DNA of 64,000 nucleotides from Isoetes taiwanensis (GCA_021234155.1 JAJEKV010000038.1:4524847-4588846); one strand, 5' to 3'. Positions 10,881-22,030 are shown, counted from the stretch's first letter. The notes: generated by a model from the sequence alone, not told the origin. Made by a program: numbers and translations.

Positions 10881-12005
10881 TCGAAAACGCGCAATCCCAT
10901 GGCTTATTTTCGAAAGCAAGCAAAGCTTATGGAGGAGCGTTTTTTTGAGGCGATTTTTTTCGTATCGGATCTTTGGGGTCTATTCTAAGTGTAAGACAAG
11001 CTTCATAAGGTATGTGCACCCGATCAACCAACTCGTTTTTGAATTTAAACTTGTTTTTGGGTAGATTTAGGGCTTTTTTGTATTTGTTGTTTGTTCTTCC
11101 TTCAACCTTCATTCTTCTTCTTCCATTCTTGCATCCTTCTTCCATACATATTCTTCCATTCCCTTTGTCATCTTCTTCTTGATTCTTCCTCCTCTTATAC
11201 TACTTCTTCCTCCTCTTATTCAAATTCTTACTCTTAATCCTCCTCTTGCGCTTCATCTTCTTCAGATTCTTCCTCCCCATTTTGGGTTCCTCCTCTTCTT
11301 CTTAGCCTTTTCTTCTTGAATTCTTCCATTCTTCTTCTAATTTTTTTCCCATCTAAGAAGATCGTCGTTAAAAGATCAGAGACCCTTCTTCTTTCCAAAA
11401 TTTTTCCTTATTAGTTGTTTTATACTATTTCTTTCTAATCATTGAATTTTTTGTTTTGCATGTACACTCCTAGCAAAATCTGTTGTTCTTGAAAAACAAG
11501 TTGGCACCTATTCCAAGTAAGGATTTAATTTTTCAATACGATAATAAAATACTAATGCTTTATTTAGGTTAAATAGTTATCCAAGAAGGGGGCGTCATTG
11601 AAACCACCCCTCCCCATTGATTTTCCATATTTTTTTTTTTTTTCCTTTAAGTTGTTTATTTATACTAATATTTTACTAATCATTGAATTTATTGTTTTGC
11701 ATGTACACTCCTAGCAAATGCGTTGTTTGTGCAAAACAACTTTGCCACCTTGTACCAGGTAAGCATTTAATTTTCAATATGCTTAATGTATTGATTAATG
11801 TATTTAGCTTAATTTATTGATTAATGTATTTAGCTAAAAAAATTGGGGCTTCATTTATTTTTGTATTTTTTTAATATATTTAAGCGACATCATTTAATGA
11901 CGTTAAAATCTTATATTTCTTTATTGGTTAAATTCATTTTATAGGCTTTAAATTAAATGTATTAACTTCATTCATAATAAATGTATTATTATTATTTTTT
12001 TCAAT
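10881..12005 (+). other. CACTA interior: CT-rich tract and 240-bp tandem duplication
   Basis: Pyrimidine-rich DNA (TTCTTC repeats, 11,090-11,345) resembling a leader or intron. Two similar segments follow, around 11,395-11,525 and 11,645-11,770. Each contains TTTTGCATGTACACTCCTAGCAAA, a short Cys-containing reading (MYTPSK then C-x-x-C) and a GTAAGC/GTAAGG donor-like site. They could be duplicated small exons of a lost transposase gene, but I cannot identify a family. Confidence 0.35.
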
Positions 12006-12465
12006 TTATAAAAAAAAAAAAAAAAAAATTAAAAAAAAAATTTTTTTTTTTTAATACACGTAAGCAACGTCGTTAAACGACGTTGCTTACGTGGCTGCCA
12101 CGTCGCCAACGACGCCGGGTAACGCCCGGGTCGCTGGCCGCCGCTGGTCACATTGCACGCGACGTCAGCCAACCATCACAAACACGTATCGCCATCGCCG
12201 CAACTCCGCTGCCGACGCCACCTACCGGGTCAGCCTCGGCCACAAGTGCAGCCCCACGCGGTATCGGGCATGCCAAGAACGACGCCACGCCGTCGAAGAC
12301 GCCCACGCCAAGTGACGCTGTGATAGCTTTACGCTGGCCTATCGTGCCAACGACGAAGTGCACGCCGCTAGCGCCGCTCATCGAATTTTTAAGGCCATTC
12401 ATCGACGCTCAAACGACGCCCGACGCCGTGGTAATAGACGCCAGAATGTGGCAATTTTTGTAGTG
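12006..12465. repeat. CACTA right subterminal region and terminus
   Basis: Starts with A/T homopolymers (12,010-12,052), then a perfect palindrome GCAACGTCGTTAAACGACGTTGC at 12,064-12,086, then CG-rich DNA with repeated GACGCC/CGTCG motifs, ending at TTTTTGTAGTG. The 126-codon open frame at 12,083-12,463 is a product of the GC-rich repeat and has no recognisable domain. Confidence 0.6.
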
Positions 12466-12742
12466 GTCTCAGAGGAAGTATTGAGACACCGAAGCCATCG
12501 GGAATTAATCTGACGACGACTTTGAGATTGTCCCCCGAAGTTTCTTCTCCCCCATCCCATAAGAAGACGAAGATCTCAATTTCTCCAGGTACCTTGAAAT
12601 GGGCGCGCTTACCCGATGGAGGGGCGCTGCGTGGGTACTACAATCGAGATCTTGAGAAGCCCGGTACCCACAATTCATGGAGCAATGCAAGGGGTCAGCT
12701 CGTCACCCAAGTGGTTGACTCAACCGGGATGGGTGAGTGAGG
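12466..12742 (+). pseudogene. pol: Chromodomain at the integrase C-terminus, split off by CACTA
   Basis: Chromodomains bind modified histone tails and steer chromovirus integration. The conceptual reading from 12,466 gives HRSHREL, then RRRRSQFL, a W-containing core, and DLEK followed by QFMEQ and VVE. This matches the order of a chromodomain (VKW core, then ATW, then a D-L helix), as also seen in the longer frame of copy 2. It lies exactly where the protein should continue after the integrase tail at 6,962. Frame breaks are present. Assignment rests on pattern and position, not on alignment. Confidence 0.6.
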
Positions 12743-13437
12743 TAAAGTAGGAGTCTACTTTCCGTGCCCGCGAGTGGTCGACTGGAGAGAAAAAGAGGTC
12801 ATTCGGGAATGCATTGATAGGAAAAGCACCTCTAGCCCCATATATGTTTTGATAGGAGGAATCTATCCTTCCGCCCCATATACGGGAAGGACCCCATCCT
12901 CCACGATGGGCAAAACTAAAGGTGTAGGCATGAAAGCGGCATATAGGCATGATAGGGGCTTTCTCCACGGCCCGCGATGGAAGAAGCATCCTCTTCCTAT
13001 CTTAGGAGATTAATCGCTTACATTCATGTAGATAGGTGGGTGGTCACCATATAACCAAAATTTTTATTAATAATTAAATGATACTAATGTAGTGGTGAAC
13101 ACCGAGGTCAATAGAGCCACGAGCAGTGAGAGAGGTTGCACTACAAGACCTTGTAGCATATGTCTTGAATAAATGCTACAAGGGGCGAGGACCTTAAGAA
13201 CACTTTTGTGATGTTCAATCTTGTTAATTTAAACTTGATATTTTAATGTTGATATTTTTAACTAATGTTGAATTAAGGGCATAAATTAAATGCCTTATAC
13301 CATGTGGTGATTATAAACATTGCAATTAAATTTTCAAGGATTATCTTAATTGGTAACTACATGTACCATCCAAGCTTACTTGTGCGGTATCTTTCCAAGG
13401 TGGGGAGACTGTTGATCTTTGCGGGCAAACATCAATC
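12743..13437 (+). other. 3' untranslated region of chromovirus copy 1
   Basis: Non-coding stretch between the chromodomain and polypurine tract, well conserved in copy 2 (33,746-34,435). It contains a local inverted motif CTACAAGACCTTGTAG (13,141-13,156) with a third CTACAAGG arm at 13,176. No env-like ORF is present. Confidence 0.55.
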
Positions 13438-13451
13438 CAAGGTGGGGAGAA
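13438..13451 (+). promoter_or_regulatory. Polypurine tract, copy 1
   Basis: AAGGTGGGGAGAA abuts the 3' LTR start (TGTGGCG). It is the expected plus-strand primer, and the identical sequence sits before the 3' LTR of copy 2. Confidence 0.75.
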
Positions 13452-15020
13452 TGTGGCGTTCGGGGATAATATCATGGTATGAATCGCGATATATTATCGA
13501 CTCACTAGTACATGTCGACTTAGGCGACATGTGCGCGTCGACCCATAAAGGGGTAGTACCCTAGGGTACAACCTTGTGACCTATTATATTGCACATGCTA
13601 AAGGCCACATGTGAATATAATATCCTTTTTTGCCATGTGGCAAGAGCCCATTGACCAATCGAGGGCCCAGCCCTAAAGTCGTGGGGGATAAAGGGGCATA
13701 AACCCTAAAAAGGAAAAGCCTTTGATCCACCCCCATAAGTGGATTGGAGCAAAGGGGGCGTTTTCTAGCGTGAACGATGGCGGAAGGCAGAGCATTCCTT
13801 AGTAGCAGCTCGACCCAAACCAAGCAATCTCGAGATTGGCCCGCATGGGCGCCTTGAGCGGGGAGCCAGCCAAAGAAGCGGTTAGTGGTTGATCGATAGT
13901 TAGATCCGAGTTTTCAGCCCTCATTCCATAGGATTAGTGTTCATTCTTAGCTATGAGGCGACCCCTCTGACCTAAGAATGATAGATACTAACAAAGGAAC
14001 CTAACCATGTATGATTAGGTAGATTAGAATAGATGTATTCTATTGTTTGGTTGTTGTGATGATATTGCGACATTCTATAAGCCACTCTTGTGTGTATTGG
14101 GAAGGGGGTAGAGACCACCCAAGTAGTTGTATGATCATAGTTTTAGCCCATTAATTCCCAATTAATGCGGCACGTACATAAGAGCCCTTTGTTTGTGGGT
14201 GGCGAAGCTAGACCTACCGACAAGGAAGGGCTTGTCTAATCACGGTTGATCCGCCGGGCGCCAAGTAACGACTGACGGGGAACAGCCGTGAGCTAGGCCT
14301 AATACCCCTCGCACTAGCGCGCGGTGGTATGGCTCGAATCGATGGGGTGATCGTCATCTTCCGATGAGTTCAAGTCATTATCTGGCAAAGGCTCTCTAGC
14401 TCGCCCCTGCAGTAGCATATGAACCTTCCGAGGAGAGAGATCTCTCCTCGGGCCTCATTGGGGCTGGGGGGATGCAACCCGATGAGCGTTAGCCCCTCGG
14501 CTATTCACCCGGCGAGGCCCTACGGTGGGGCTCCAATACTTTTCAGCCTATCCGCAAGTATGCCGCAGGAGGGGCGGATGGATGTGGGACTACCCAATCG
14601 GCCATGTTCCTTTGCCAGCCAAATCCATTTGCCATGAATTACATGCGCATTGCCCTCAGGAGACCCCAAGCCGCATCGGTCGATCCCCATGAGTGCGAGG
14701 CACAGGTAGGATCTTCCCCTATGTTATGTTGATGTCCGATGTGTGATGCGATTCTTTGTGATATGGTGGACCACCCTTCGAGGTGGATATATTATTAGTG
14801 CTTGATGTTATGTACTCATGTATTGTTTTACGCTTTTGCTGGGTCGATCCTCAGGGAGAGCGGGATGAATGACACGTCCATTCTTCCCCGTCGGGTTCTT
14901 GCCCACCATCGAGGGCCCTCGATGTTAGGGGCGACCTCATATCGGTGGGTAGTTGCTGGTTTGAGGGATGATCTCCGGTTTGTATCTGATCGGGGCATCA
15001 GGCGCGGCAGGGTCATCCAC
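13452..15020 (+). repeat. 3' LTR, copy 1
   Basis: About 1.57 kb starting TGTGGCGTTCGGGGATAATA. It matches the LTRs at 17,959 and 34,451 over their whole length. The end is expected at GTCACA; here the reading is GGGTCATCCAC, so the last bases are uncertain. It includes TTGCACATGC and AATATAATATCC near the start, and TTATGTTGATGT in its last third. The 72- and 203-codon frames crossing it are not conserved. Confidence 0.85.
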
Positions 15021-15602
15021 CGTCCGCAAGACACCAAGCAACCTTACTTCATTAAATGTACAGGCATTGAAATAGGACATTTGTTGATCCTAAATTACAT
15101 ATTGCCAACTCACATTGGGTGCAATAACTCCGGTTTTTACAAGCCTGGTTATGTTTGCTCGAAAGAAGCCAAGGCCAAGCTTGCACAGAGGAAGTACATA
15201 GTAGGATTTTCACTAGTTCCAGCTGATAAAAGCCTCCTGGTAAAGCAAATAAAATTAAAACATAGACCGGGCATACATCCACTTCTAAAATCTACAAACA
15301 TATCTAATCCTTGCTTTTTTCGTAGTGAAATACCCTGCGACCTTTGTATCAGAGCAAAACGGCCTGCTCCAAAACCTCCGGCTTCCTGCTTTTTGCCTCG
15401 AACTGCACAATAACTCCTCGTACATGTTCAAGAAGCAACTTTAGGGCCGTTAAACTGGGCTCAAGACTTCAGGATTCTTTTGCAATAGCAACAACCGAAA
15501 TTGCATCCTCAAACCCAGCAATCAAGAAAAGCATGCTCTATAAACTTCGAGTGCATCAATTGAAGAACTTCACCACAGTCCGCCAGACATTTTTTAAAAT
15601 GA
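15021..15602. repeat. Flanking DNA shared by both copies (580 bp), copy 1
   Basis: Directly after the 3' LTR and almost identical to 36,003-36,582. Identity stops at TTTTTTAAAATGATTG. It holds no gene I recognise, though short exon-like readings exist on both strands. A shared flank means the chromoviruses were duplicated together with host DNA. Confidence 0.8.
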
Positions 15603-15935
15603 TTGCTTGTAATCTATGGGCTTCATAAGAAAGGGTTGCCATTTACGCTCCGACCAAAGGTGGTCGCAAGCGAGCAAGTGGGAAAGGGTACGTAAAGCTT
15701 TGGAAACTTTGGAGGCCATAACTTTGGCTGGCGCTTCTTATCATAAGGAAGTACAGTGAAGGCGGGATTCTTGAAGGGAAACATAATTGGCCAGAAGCAC
15801 CTTAGAGTAGATAAACAAGAAATTACCATAAATAAATAATACAAGAAAAAGTGGAAACAATTGAATTTTTTACCCGTGATTCTGGCTGAATTGATACCAA
15901 GTGCTAAGGAACTGCATTTGGAGAAGGTTTAACAA
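15603..15935. repeat. Diverged copy of a sequence also at 40,578 and 50,550
   Basis: Begins GCTTGTAATCTATGGGCTTCATAAG and stays colinear with 40,578-40,910 and 50,550-50,870 for about 330 bp, with more divergence than those two have from each other. No protein family is recognised on either strand. Confidence 0.75.
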
Positions 15936-17958
15936 AACTCTGCGATGGATAGTAGTTTTCAAGTATTGTTTTTACTCATAACATGTGGCTTAACATAACA
16001 TACATGTGGTTTTAAAATAATTGTTTTCAAATGTGGTCTTTCTCTTAAATAAAGAACTACGTGGTTACAAAGAAACATGTTAAAAACTATACTAATAAAA
16101 AACAAAAAGCGATTAGCAAATAAGTAAATAAAAAGAATTTCCCACATGGTCATTGTTTTTTTTATTGTTCTACTCACAGTGTACTGTTAAAACCATACTT
16201 TAATAAAATTAAGTTTGGAACAGACCAAATAAAATCCATTCAACAATGATATAACAATCTTAGGTAGTATGCATTACAAGCCCAGTATTAACAAATTTTT
16301 GAAGAAACTTGACTCTGGGTTAGAATGCATGGTGACCCCTCCTTCAACATAATTTGCTCGACTAACTGCTGAGAGAGAAAAGATAAATAAGACAAAGTTA
16401 ATGAAATGTAGAGCGAAGCCGGGCATTTGCAGAAGCCTAGGATGTTTATGTTTCATAACACATAGCGAGTATAGAAATAGAGGGATTTAACAGGAAAAGA
16501 ACTCAACATTTGCATTTAATACAAAGAAATGTGACATGATAACCTTCATTTGTCAAATCTTAGATTACTATTACCTTTAAACGTCTAAAAGCTTGTGAAT
16601 GTGAAAACAATGTAGTAATTCAAGACGGCATTCATGAACCATTTTTCAATCTTTATGTAATATCATGCGTAGGAAGCACTTCCAGCGATTCGGTACCAAA
16701 GCAGCCCATAGATCTATGACGCCACGGCTTCTATGAAAGATGAAAAAGTTAAAGAATAGATATCAATGAATAGTATGACATGGTAGGCTCTAGACTATCA
16801 CCAAAATTTATGCGCCATTTCACGACCTCACCCATGCATTGCTAAAGCGAGGAAGATGGTACATCTGCGGCTACCATGCGCCATTCTTTGGAAGGATCGC
16901 TGAAGCCATCGCCATAGCCCATACCAAAAGCGGCAAGGTGGGATGGCCGGTGAGAATGGCCGCGTTCCGTCCAACCAATAGGATGGCGGGCTGGATGAAA
17001 GTCGGGCCGTTCATCCTAAACCCATCGTTATATAATTTTTGCCAGCGAAATTAAGGGTTTTGGTTTCCCAGAAGAACAACTAGGTCGATGGAAGTGATGA
17101 TTTCCGAAGGTATTTCAGTTGGAAGACACTTGTGATGAAAGGGACGGATAAGATTCCAAGATAGACTTAGCATACCAAAAGCCATAGAACCCGAGGAAGC
17201 TTGAAGGAGCAGGAGTTTTTCATGCGGAATGTTAGAGAGATATAGGTAATGTCAAAAGCCACATTACAACATGCAAAATCCACTCATTCTTCTTCATGGC
17301 TACGAAAGACGACCTGATCCAATTTAGATAGGTGTACACCCACCACCCGACTTCTAAAAGACCATTTTGGCAACTCATACTCTACAACCATGACCAAGTT
17401 CGCATTTAGAATCGAGTTACAAAACAGCAGCTCTGGTTTAACTACCTCTGAATTGTAGGCATACACTCTTATTGAACACATCAATGGTCTGCGTCGTGTT
17501 ATGGAAGAACCCCGCGCATTGGGCCACCAGTGTTGATTTTCGGCATGTATGTTATATTACAAATTGGTATCAGTAAGCGGAACTAAGGCAATTCCTTACA
17601 TGGTTTGGATGTGATGCATTTTAGGCTGACAAAGTCTTTTAGTACTGCTTTGGCAACTCAAGTCGAGGATTCTGAATAATATTATCTTCACATTTGCAAT
17701 ATTTGGTTCTTTCAACAAGGTAATAGGGAGCATTGATAGTCACGTCCTTCATTTTAAGAAAGCAAAAATTGTGTTTGCAAGGGCAAGGCCGCAAAACTAA
17801 TGCATCGATAAGAGTAGTTCAAAGTACTTTTGAGTTCAGGGAGAAGAGTGGCATGGATTATACATCAATATTAATGAATGTAACACCCAGTGCAATGAAA
17901 CATCGTTAGCATGATCCTTCATTGCAAATGTTGGCAAAGGTGGGAATATAAGGGCCTT
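15936..17958. other. Unique spacer with possible exon-like fragments
   Basis: AT-rich host DNA between the shared flank and the 5' LTR of copy 2. On the minus strand, 16,395-16,274 has a pyrimidine-tract acceptor (TCTCTCTCAG) followed by a short frame, and 17,484-17,284 is a 66-codon frame (reading CSIRVYAYNSEVVKPELLFC). On the plus strand 16,839-17,054 is a 71-codon frame. None is recognised, and none is supported by a second copy. They may be decayed exons of one host gene. Confidence 0.25.
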
Positions 17959-19486
17959 TGTGGCGTTCGGAATAATATCACCGGTATGGGCCGTATATTA
18001 TCACAGGCCGTCACTAGTACATGTCATTAGGCGACATGTAAGCATGGAAACCATAAAGTGAGTACTAGGGTACAACCTTGTGACCTATTATTGCATGCCG
18101 ACCCACATGTGAATATAATATCCTTTTGCCATGTGGCAGAGCCCATTGACCAATGGGGGCCAGCCCACAAAATTAAGTGGGGATAAAGGGGCATGGCTAA
18201 AGGAAAACGCTGGTCACCAGCCCCCATAAGTGGGATTGGGCAGGGGGCCGTTTTCTCGCGTGAGCAGTAGCGGAAAGGCAGAGGCATTCCTTAGTGGCGG
18301 CTAGAGCCCAAACCGGCAATCTCGAAGTGTGGCATGGGGCCTTGGAGGGCGGGAACCAGCCAAAGCCCAGGTTAGTGGTTGTCGATAGTTAGATCCGGTT
18401 TCCAGCCCTCATTCCATAGGATTAGTGTTCATTTTCTTGGCTATAGGCGACCCCTCTGACCTAAGAATGATAGATATAACAAGGAACCTAACCATGTATG
18501 ATTGGTAGATTATAGATGTATTCTATTGTTTTGAGCCTGTGATGATATTGCGACATTCTATCGCCACTCTTTTGTATTGGGAAGGGGTAGAGACCCGCAG
18601 CCCAAATGGTTGTATGATCATAGTTTTAGCCCATTAATTCCCCAATTATGCGGCTGGCCTGTGCATAGAGCCCACGCCTGGCTGTGGGTGGCGGAGCTGG
18701 AACCGGCTGACAAGGGAAGGCTTGTCTGTCACGGTTGATCCGCTGGCATGGCACGACAGCCGGGAACGCTGTGAGCTAGGCCTAATACCCTGGCACTGCG
18801 TGCGGGCAGGGTATGGGCTCGACACTCGTGGGGTGATGCGTCATCTTCCAGTGAGTTCAAGTCGTATACGAGCAGTGGCTCTCTAGCTCGCCCGTGATTA
18901 GCATGAACCTTCTGGAGGAGAGAGATCTCCTCCTGCCTCATTGGGACTGGGGAGATGCAACCCAGTAGCAGTAGCCCCTCTGGCTATTCACCCGGCAGGC
19001 TACGGTCAGGCTCCAATACTTTTCAGCCTATCTGCAAAGTATGCACAGGAGGGGCGGATGGAGTGGACTACCCAACGGCCATGTTCCTTTGCCAAATCCA
19101 TTTGCCATGAATTTCGTGCTGCATTGCCCTCTGAGACCCCAAAGGCCGGGCCGATCCCCATGAGTTCCAGCCTGGGTAGGATCTTCCCTATGTTATGTTG
19201 ATGTAATGATGTGTAGATGCAAAGCTTTGATATGGTGGACCACCCTTCTCGTGGGTATGTTATTAGTGCGCTTGATGTTATGTGCTCATGTATTGTTTAC
19301 GCCTGCTGGGTCGATCCAGGGAGCCGGGATGAATGACATCGGCCCATTCTTCCCCGCCGGGTTCTTGCTTCACCATCGAGGGGCAGATGTTGAGTGGACG
19401 ACCTCATGTAGGTAGTTCTTTGGGTTTGAGGGATGATCTCCGGTTGTATACGAGGGCATCTGGACAGCAGCTTCGAGGGAACGTCA
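17959..19486 (+). repeat. 5' LTR, copy 2
   Basis: Starts TGTGGCGTTCGG and ends near GGGAACGTCA. It is colinear with the 3' LTRs at 13,452 and 34,451 but has many one- to four-base indels relative to both, mostly at CG or CHG sites. It would hold the promoter, but I cannot point to a sure TATA box. Confidence 0.85.
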
Positions 19487-19490
19487 TTAA

Positions 19491-19504
19491 TGGTAATCGT
19501 GAGC
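19491..19504 (+). promoter_or_regulatory. Primer-binding site (initiator tRNA-Met type)
   Basis: TGGTAATCGTGAGCTCCGAT lies four bases after the LTR end. Plant gypsy elements use TGGTATCAGAGC here; the observed sequence fits if two extra or altered bases lie around the CAG. Downstream GCTCCGATCTTGG is typical of plant gypsy leaders. Confidence 0.7.
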
Positions 19505-20302
19505 TCCGATCTTGGCGCGCATCGCAGGTGAGCAATGACCCGAAACCCTATAAGAACTAACTCATCTAGACATTAGGTCTTGGAGGTAAAAAGCCCAAGC
19601 ACAAACCTCCGATGGGAAGAATTTTTTTCTCCCGTGGGTAGCTTAAGTAATTATCTGGAATTAGGATAATTAGAGAACATAGGCACTTAAGAGATCCTAC
19701 TAAATTTGGGGCACTCTTGGCCCATGACTCCAAGAGTCGCCGGGGAGCATGTTAGGTTCCCGGAACCCTGTGACCTTCTAGCACTCTTAGAGTAGTCACC
19801 CATGAACCCTTGTGAACTTGGCCTTGTGAACTCCAAAGTGGTAAAATAAAGATGAAATCCCAATCCAAAAAGCCCAAATAGCTGGGAATTATATGTTAAA
19901 ACATGAAAAACATATACAAGTCACTTTGAACACGACTCCAAGAAGTGGCCAATTATAGTTAGGTCCCGAATTTAACCCTCCTCAGCACTCTTAAATTAGT
20001 CCCTAAAAGTGACCTAAAATTGATTATAAATTACTCAAGGGTCAAAGTAATAATAGGATCTTGCTTAAAATGCTTACATTAGTGGGTAACAACATAAATT
20101 GTGGCAATTGATGTGTTAGGCCCAGAAGGCCAGAGCTCCAAGAGGCGCCCGAGACCATAGTTAGGTCCCAGACCTACCCCCTCCCCTGTGACTCTTAGAG
20201 CCATTCAAGAAAAGTGGACCAAACAAGACCCCACTTTTGCCAAGATGAGGAGATTCACCAAAGAAACCAACCAAGACTAATTGACCCGAACCTAAAATTC
20301 AA
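19505..20302. repeat. Leader with three spaced hairpin repeats
   Basis: Hairpin units at 19,726-19,797, 19,934-20,001 and 20,133-20,201, spaced 208 and 199 bp. They are the same 68-72-bp unit as at 194 and 407, with GACTCCAAGAG arms and a TTAGGTCCC loop. The rest is AT-rich and non-coding. They lie upstream of ORF-A, as the other set lies upstream of the extra ORF. Confidence 0.75.
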
Positions 20303-20303
20303 C

Positions 20304-20314
20304 CCTATAAATTA
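20304..20314 (+). promoter_or_regulatory. TATA-like box upstream of ORF-A
   Basis: CCTATAAATTA lies about 100 bp before the ATG at 20,408, the same hairpins-TATA-ORF arrangement as at 653-776. The role is inferred from layout. Confidence 0.3.
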
Positions 20315-20407
20315 CGGACATAGGATCATTTTTTAGGGTTTCTCCCATTTCCACGAAGCTCCTTCTTCCGATTAGCCGATCTTTTGGCTTCCAAATCGAC
20401 TCCATCA

Positions 20408-20656
20408 ATGGCTAGGACCAAACAAAACCAGCTAAAGGACGATAGGCCCAAACCGGCAAGCCTCGCAACAAGCCAAAGATGCCGATTTAGGACGATATGG
20501 AGAGCGCTAGGTATTACAGAATTTGGAAAAGAGCAGAAAGAAGAAAATCTTTGGAAAGAAGAAAAGGCAAAGAGAAGAGAAGAAAGAGTCAAGAGGAAGG
20601 AGGAGAAAGCGAAGAAAAGCAATGAAGAGGTTGAAGAAGCTAGAAGACCTAATTAA
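20408..20656 (+). CDS. ORF-A, basic/coiled-coil retrotransposon protein
   Basis: Starts MARTKQNQLKDDRPKPASLA and continues into a long Lys/Glu/Arg-rich stretch (about residues 36-80) predicted to be a charged helix or coiled coil. The stop overlaps the next frame (TAATG at 20,654-20,658), and that frame (to 20,934) keeps a Lys-rich composition and ends KKQRKADLRKAVARKATK, so the two may be one broken ORF of about 175 codons. An in-frame ATG at 20,384 is possible, but the TATA spacing fits either. No family is recognised. The equivalent part of copy 1 lies outside the window. Confidence 0.4.
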   Translation: MARTKQNQLKDDRPKPASLATSQRCRFRTIWRALGITEFGKEQKEENLWKEEKAKRREERVKRKEEKAKKSNEEVEEARRPN

Positions 20657-21350
20657 TGGCGAAAGCAAAACCACAGGAGGATCCCGAAAAGGAAAAAGGA
20701 ACAAAGATCAGTTCAGCTCATCAGGATCACGACCAGGCATCAAACCGAAGAACAGTCGTATCGCTCGCTCAATCAATTTCCTGTAATCTCAATCTCTCGT
20801 CAGCAAAACTCGGTTTTCAGATCATCAGGCATGGCTCTCGATCGCCTACCTCATTACCCCCACCATTTTGCAATGTGAAGAAGCAAAGGAAAGCGGATCT
20901 GAGAAAAGCGGTAGCAAGAAAAGCAACCAAATAGCCCAGGGACTGTTTTGTAGGACGGAGAGAATACAAGAAAAAGAATTGGCGAGATTACAAAGTATGT
21001 AAGAAGATGCAAAACTACATTCTGAAACAAAGCGAGGTCAAAAGCTGTCCGAAGGAGGAGACCAACTTTCGAGAAGCTTATTCCGGCTCAAACCTCATGT
21101 GCCGAACTTAAACTTTATGAAGAGAGATCCCAAAGACTCCCCTTTTGCGAGAGCCTGAAATCAAACACTTCAAAGGAACTCGGATTCCTCATCCAGAAGG
21201 TATTCCAGAGGTTAGGTAAGAGAAATCTTGTGGGGTCCGACCCCAACAGCGGTAACCAACGACCCCATGTACCAAAGCTTTACAAGCGAGATGGAGGTAT
21301 TTTAACATTTCGAAGGTCGTTGGCATGTACTCTCCAAATACAAAAGTGCC
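20657..21350 (+). pseudogene. Continuation and decayed tail of ORF-A
   Basis: 20,656-20,934 is open. From 20,940 to about 21,340 the reading shifts frames: a stretch around 21,060-21,250 reads RRPTFEKLIPAQ and later VGSDPNSGNQRPHVPKLYKR, then another frame. It suggests a longer protein than ORF-A alone. I recognise no domain. Confidence 0.3.
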
Positions 21351-21356
21351 ACTAGC

Positions 21357-22030
21357 CAAGGATGTGGCGGCTAAATACATCAGAGGAGGACTAATAGAAG
21401 GAGAAATTACCTTTTACGCTACGCAGGTTATATCGATATGTGAAGTTTTTGAATAACAAAAGTATATAATGGTTTAAAATGTGCATTCATTGAGCGGTAA
21501 TGATTTTAGAACAATTGGAATGGTGATAGCGACTCAAAAGAGTGGATAGGGTTGGTTGGATGGTTGGCGTGGGAAGGACGGGTAGTCGCTCAAAAGGATC
21601 TACGCCATTTAGGAAAAGAAAAAATAAGAGAATTTTACCTCTTCACCGCATTTGTTTTGGCATCCATTTGGCAACAATACGACTACTTGACTCAAGAGTG
21701 CGCCGGAAACTTCGCAGGTCCCAACCTAACCCCTCGCGCACTCACCGGTACTTCCCTTCAAGTTCATAACGGAAGCTAGACATACCATCGGCCAAAATTT
21801 GTTTGCGTTCTGCAGAACCCTAAGGCGCTGAGTCAAAGCCGCTTCCCCAGCCTCAGAATTAACCAGAAATTAGCCTTCATCCCAAATATCAGGAGTTTTA
21901 GAGCCTAAGAATTTTTAGACGCAAAATTCCCCTCTCATAGCATAAACCCAAAACCCTCAACCCGGCGTTGCTCTGCGTTGAGGCGATCCGGCACCTCCGA
22001 GCTCCGGTTCCGTTTGATAGCAAACCTTAA
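21357..22030. repeat. Second hairpin set and leader of the extra ORF, copy 2
   Basis: Aligns with 9-775 of copy 1. One hairpin is recognisable at 21,689-21,744 and a degraded one at about 21,528-21,550. The TATA-like box of copy 1 is not preserved here. Confidence 0.65.

Larger units (their letters stand above)
6963..12465 (+). mobile_element. Nested non-autonomous CACTA (En/Spm-like) element, copy 1
   Basis: The left end starts CACTACAAGG and the right end finishes TTTTTGTAGTG, the inverted CACTACAA terminus typical of the CACTA superfamily. The flanking 3 bp are TCC on the left; on the right TCC is expected but GTC is read here, while copy 2 has a clean TCC on both sides. The ends are rich in CGTCGTT and AACGACG motifs, which resemble subterminal transposase-binding repeats. 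No transposase (TNPA, TNPD) can be recognised. Inside are a 1.1-kb tandem array, poly(A)/poly(T) joints and a CT-rich stretch. Orientation is arbitrary. Confidence 0.82.
1..15020 (+). mobile_element. Ty3/gypsy chromovirus, copy 1 (5' end outside window)
   Basis: An LTR retrotransposon reading left to right, entering the window inside its internal region; base 9 aligns with about 21,357 of copy 2. Visible in order are hairpin repeats, an extra ORF, gag, protease, reverse transcriptase, RNase H, integrase, a nested CACTA element, the chromodomain, a 3' untranslated stretch, a polypurine tract and the 3' LTR. The FFDDILVYS reverse transcriptase motif, the IHRVFHVSLLKK integrase tail and a chromodomain place it in the chromovirus branch. 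Coding frames are interrupted, so as read it is non-autonomous. The extra 5' ORF is not normal for chromoviruses. Confidence 0.88.

Noticed and set aside
15345-15355. TGTATCAGAGC at 15,345, repeated near 36,327, resembling a tRNA-Met primer site
   Set aside because: It lies about 330 bp after a 3' LTR inside flanking DNA, with no LTR end next to it; the true site is at 19,491.
14802-15413. 203-codon open frame crossing the end of the 3' LTR of copy 1
   Set aside because: It spans the LTR boundary and flank and is not kept in copy 2, where the same region is broken into shorter frames.
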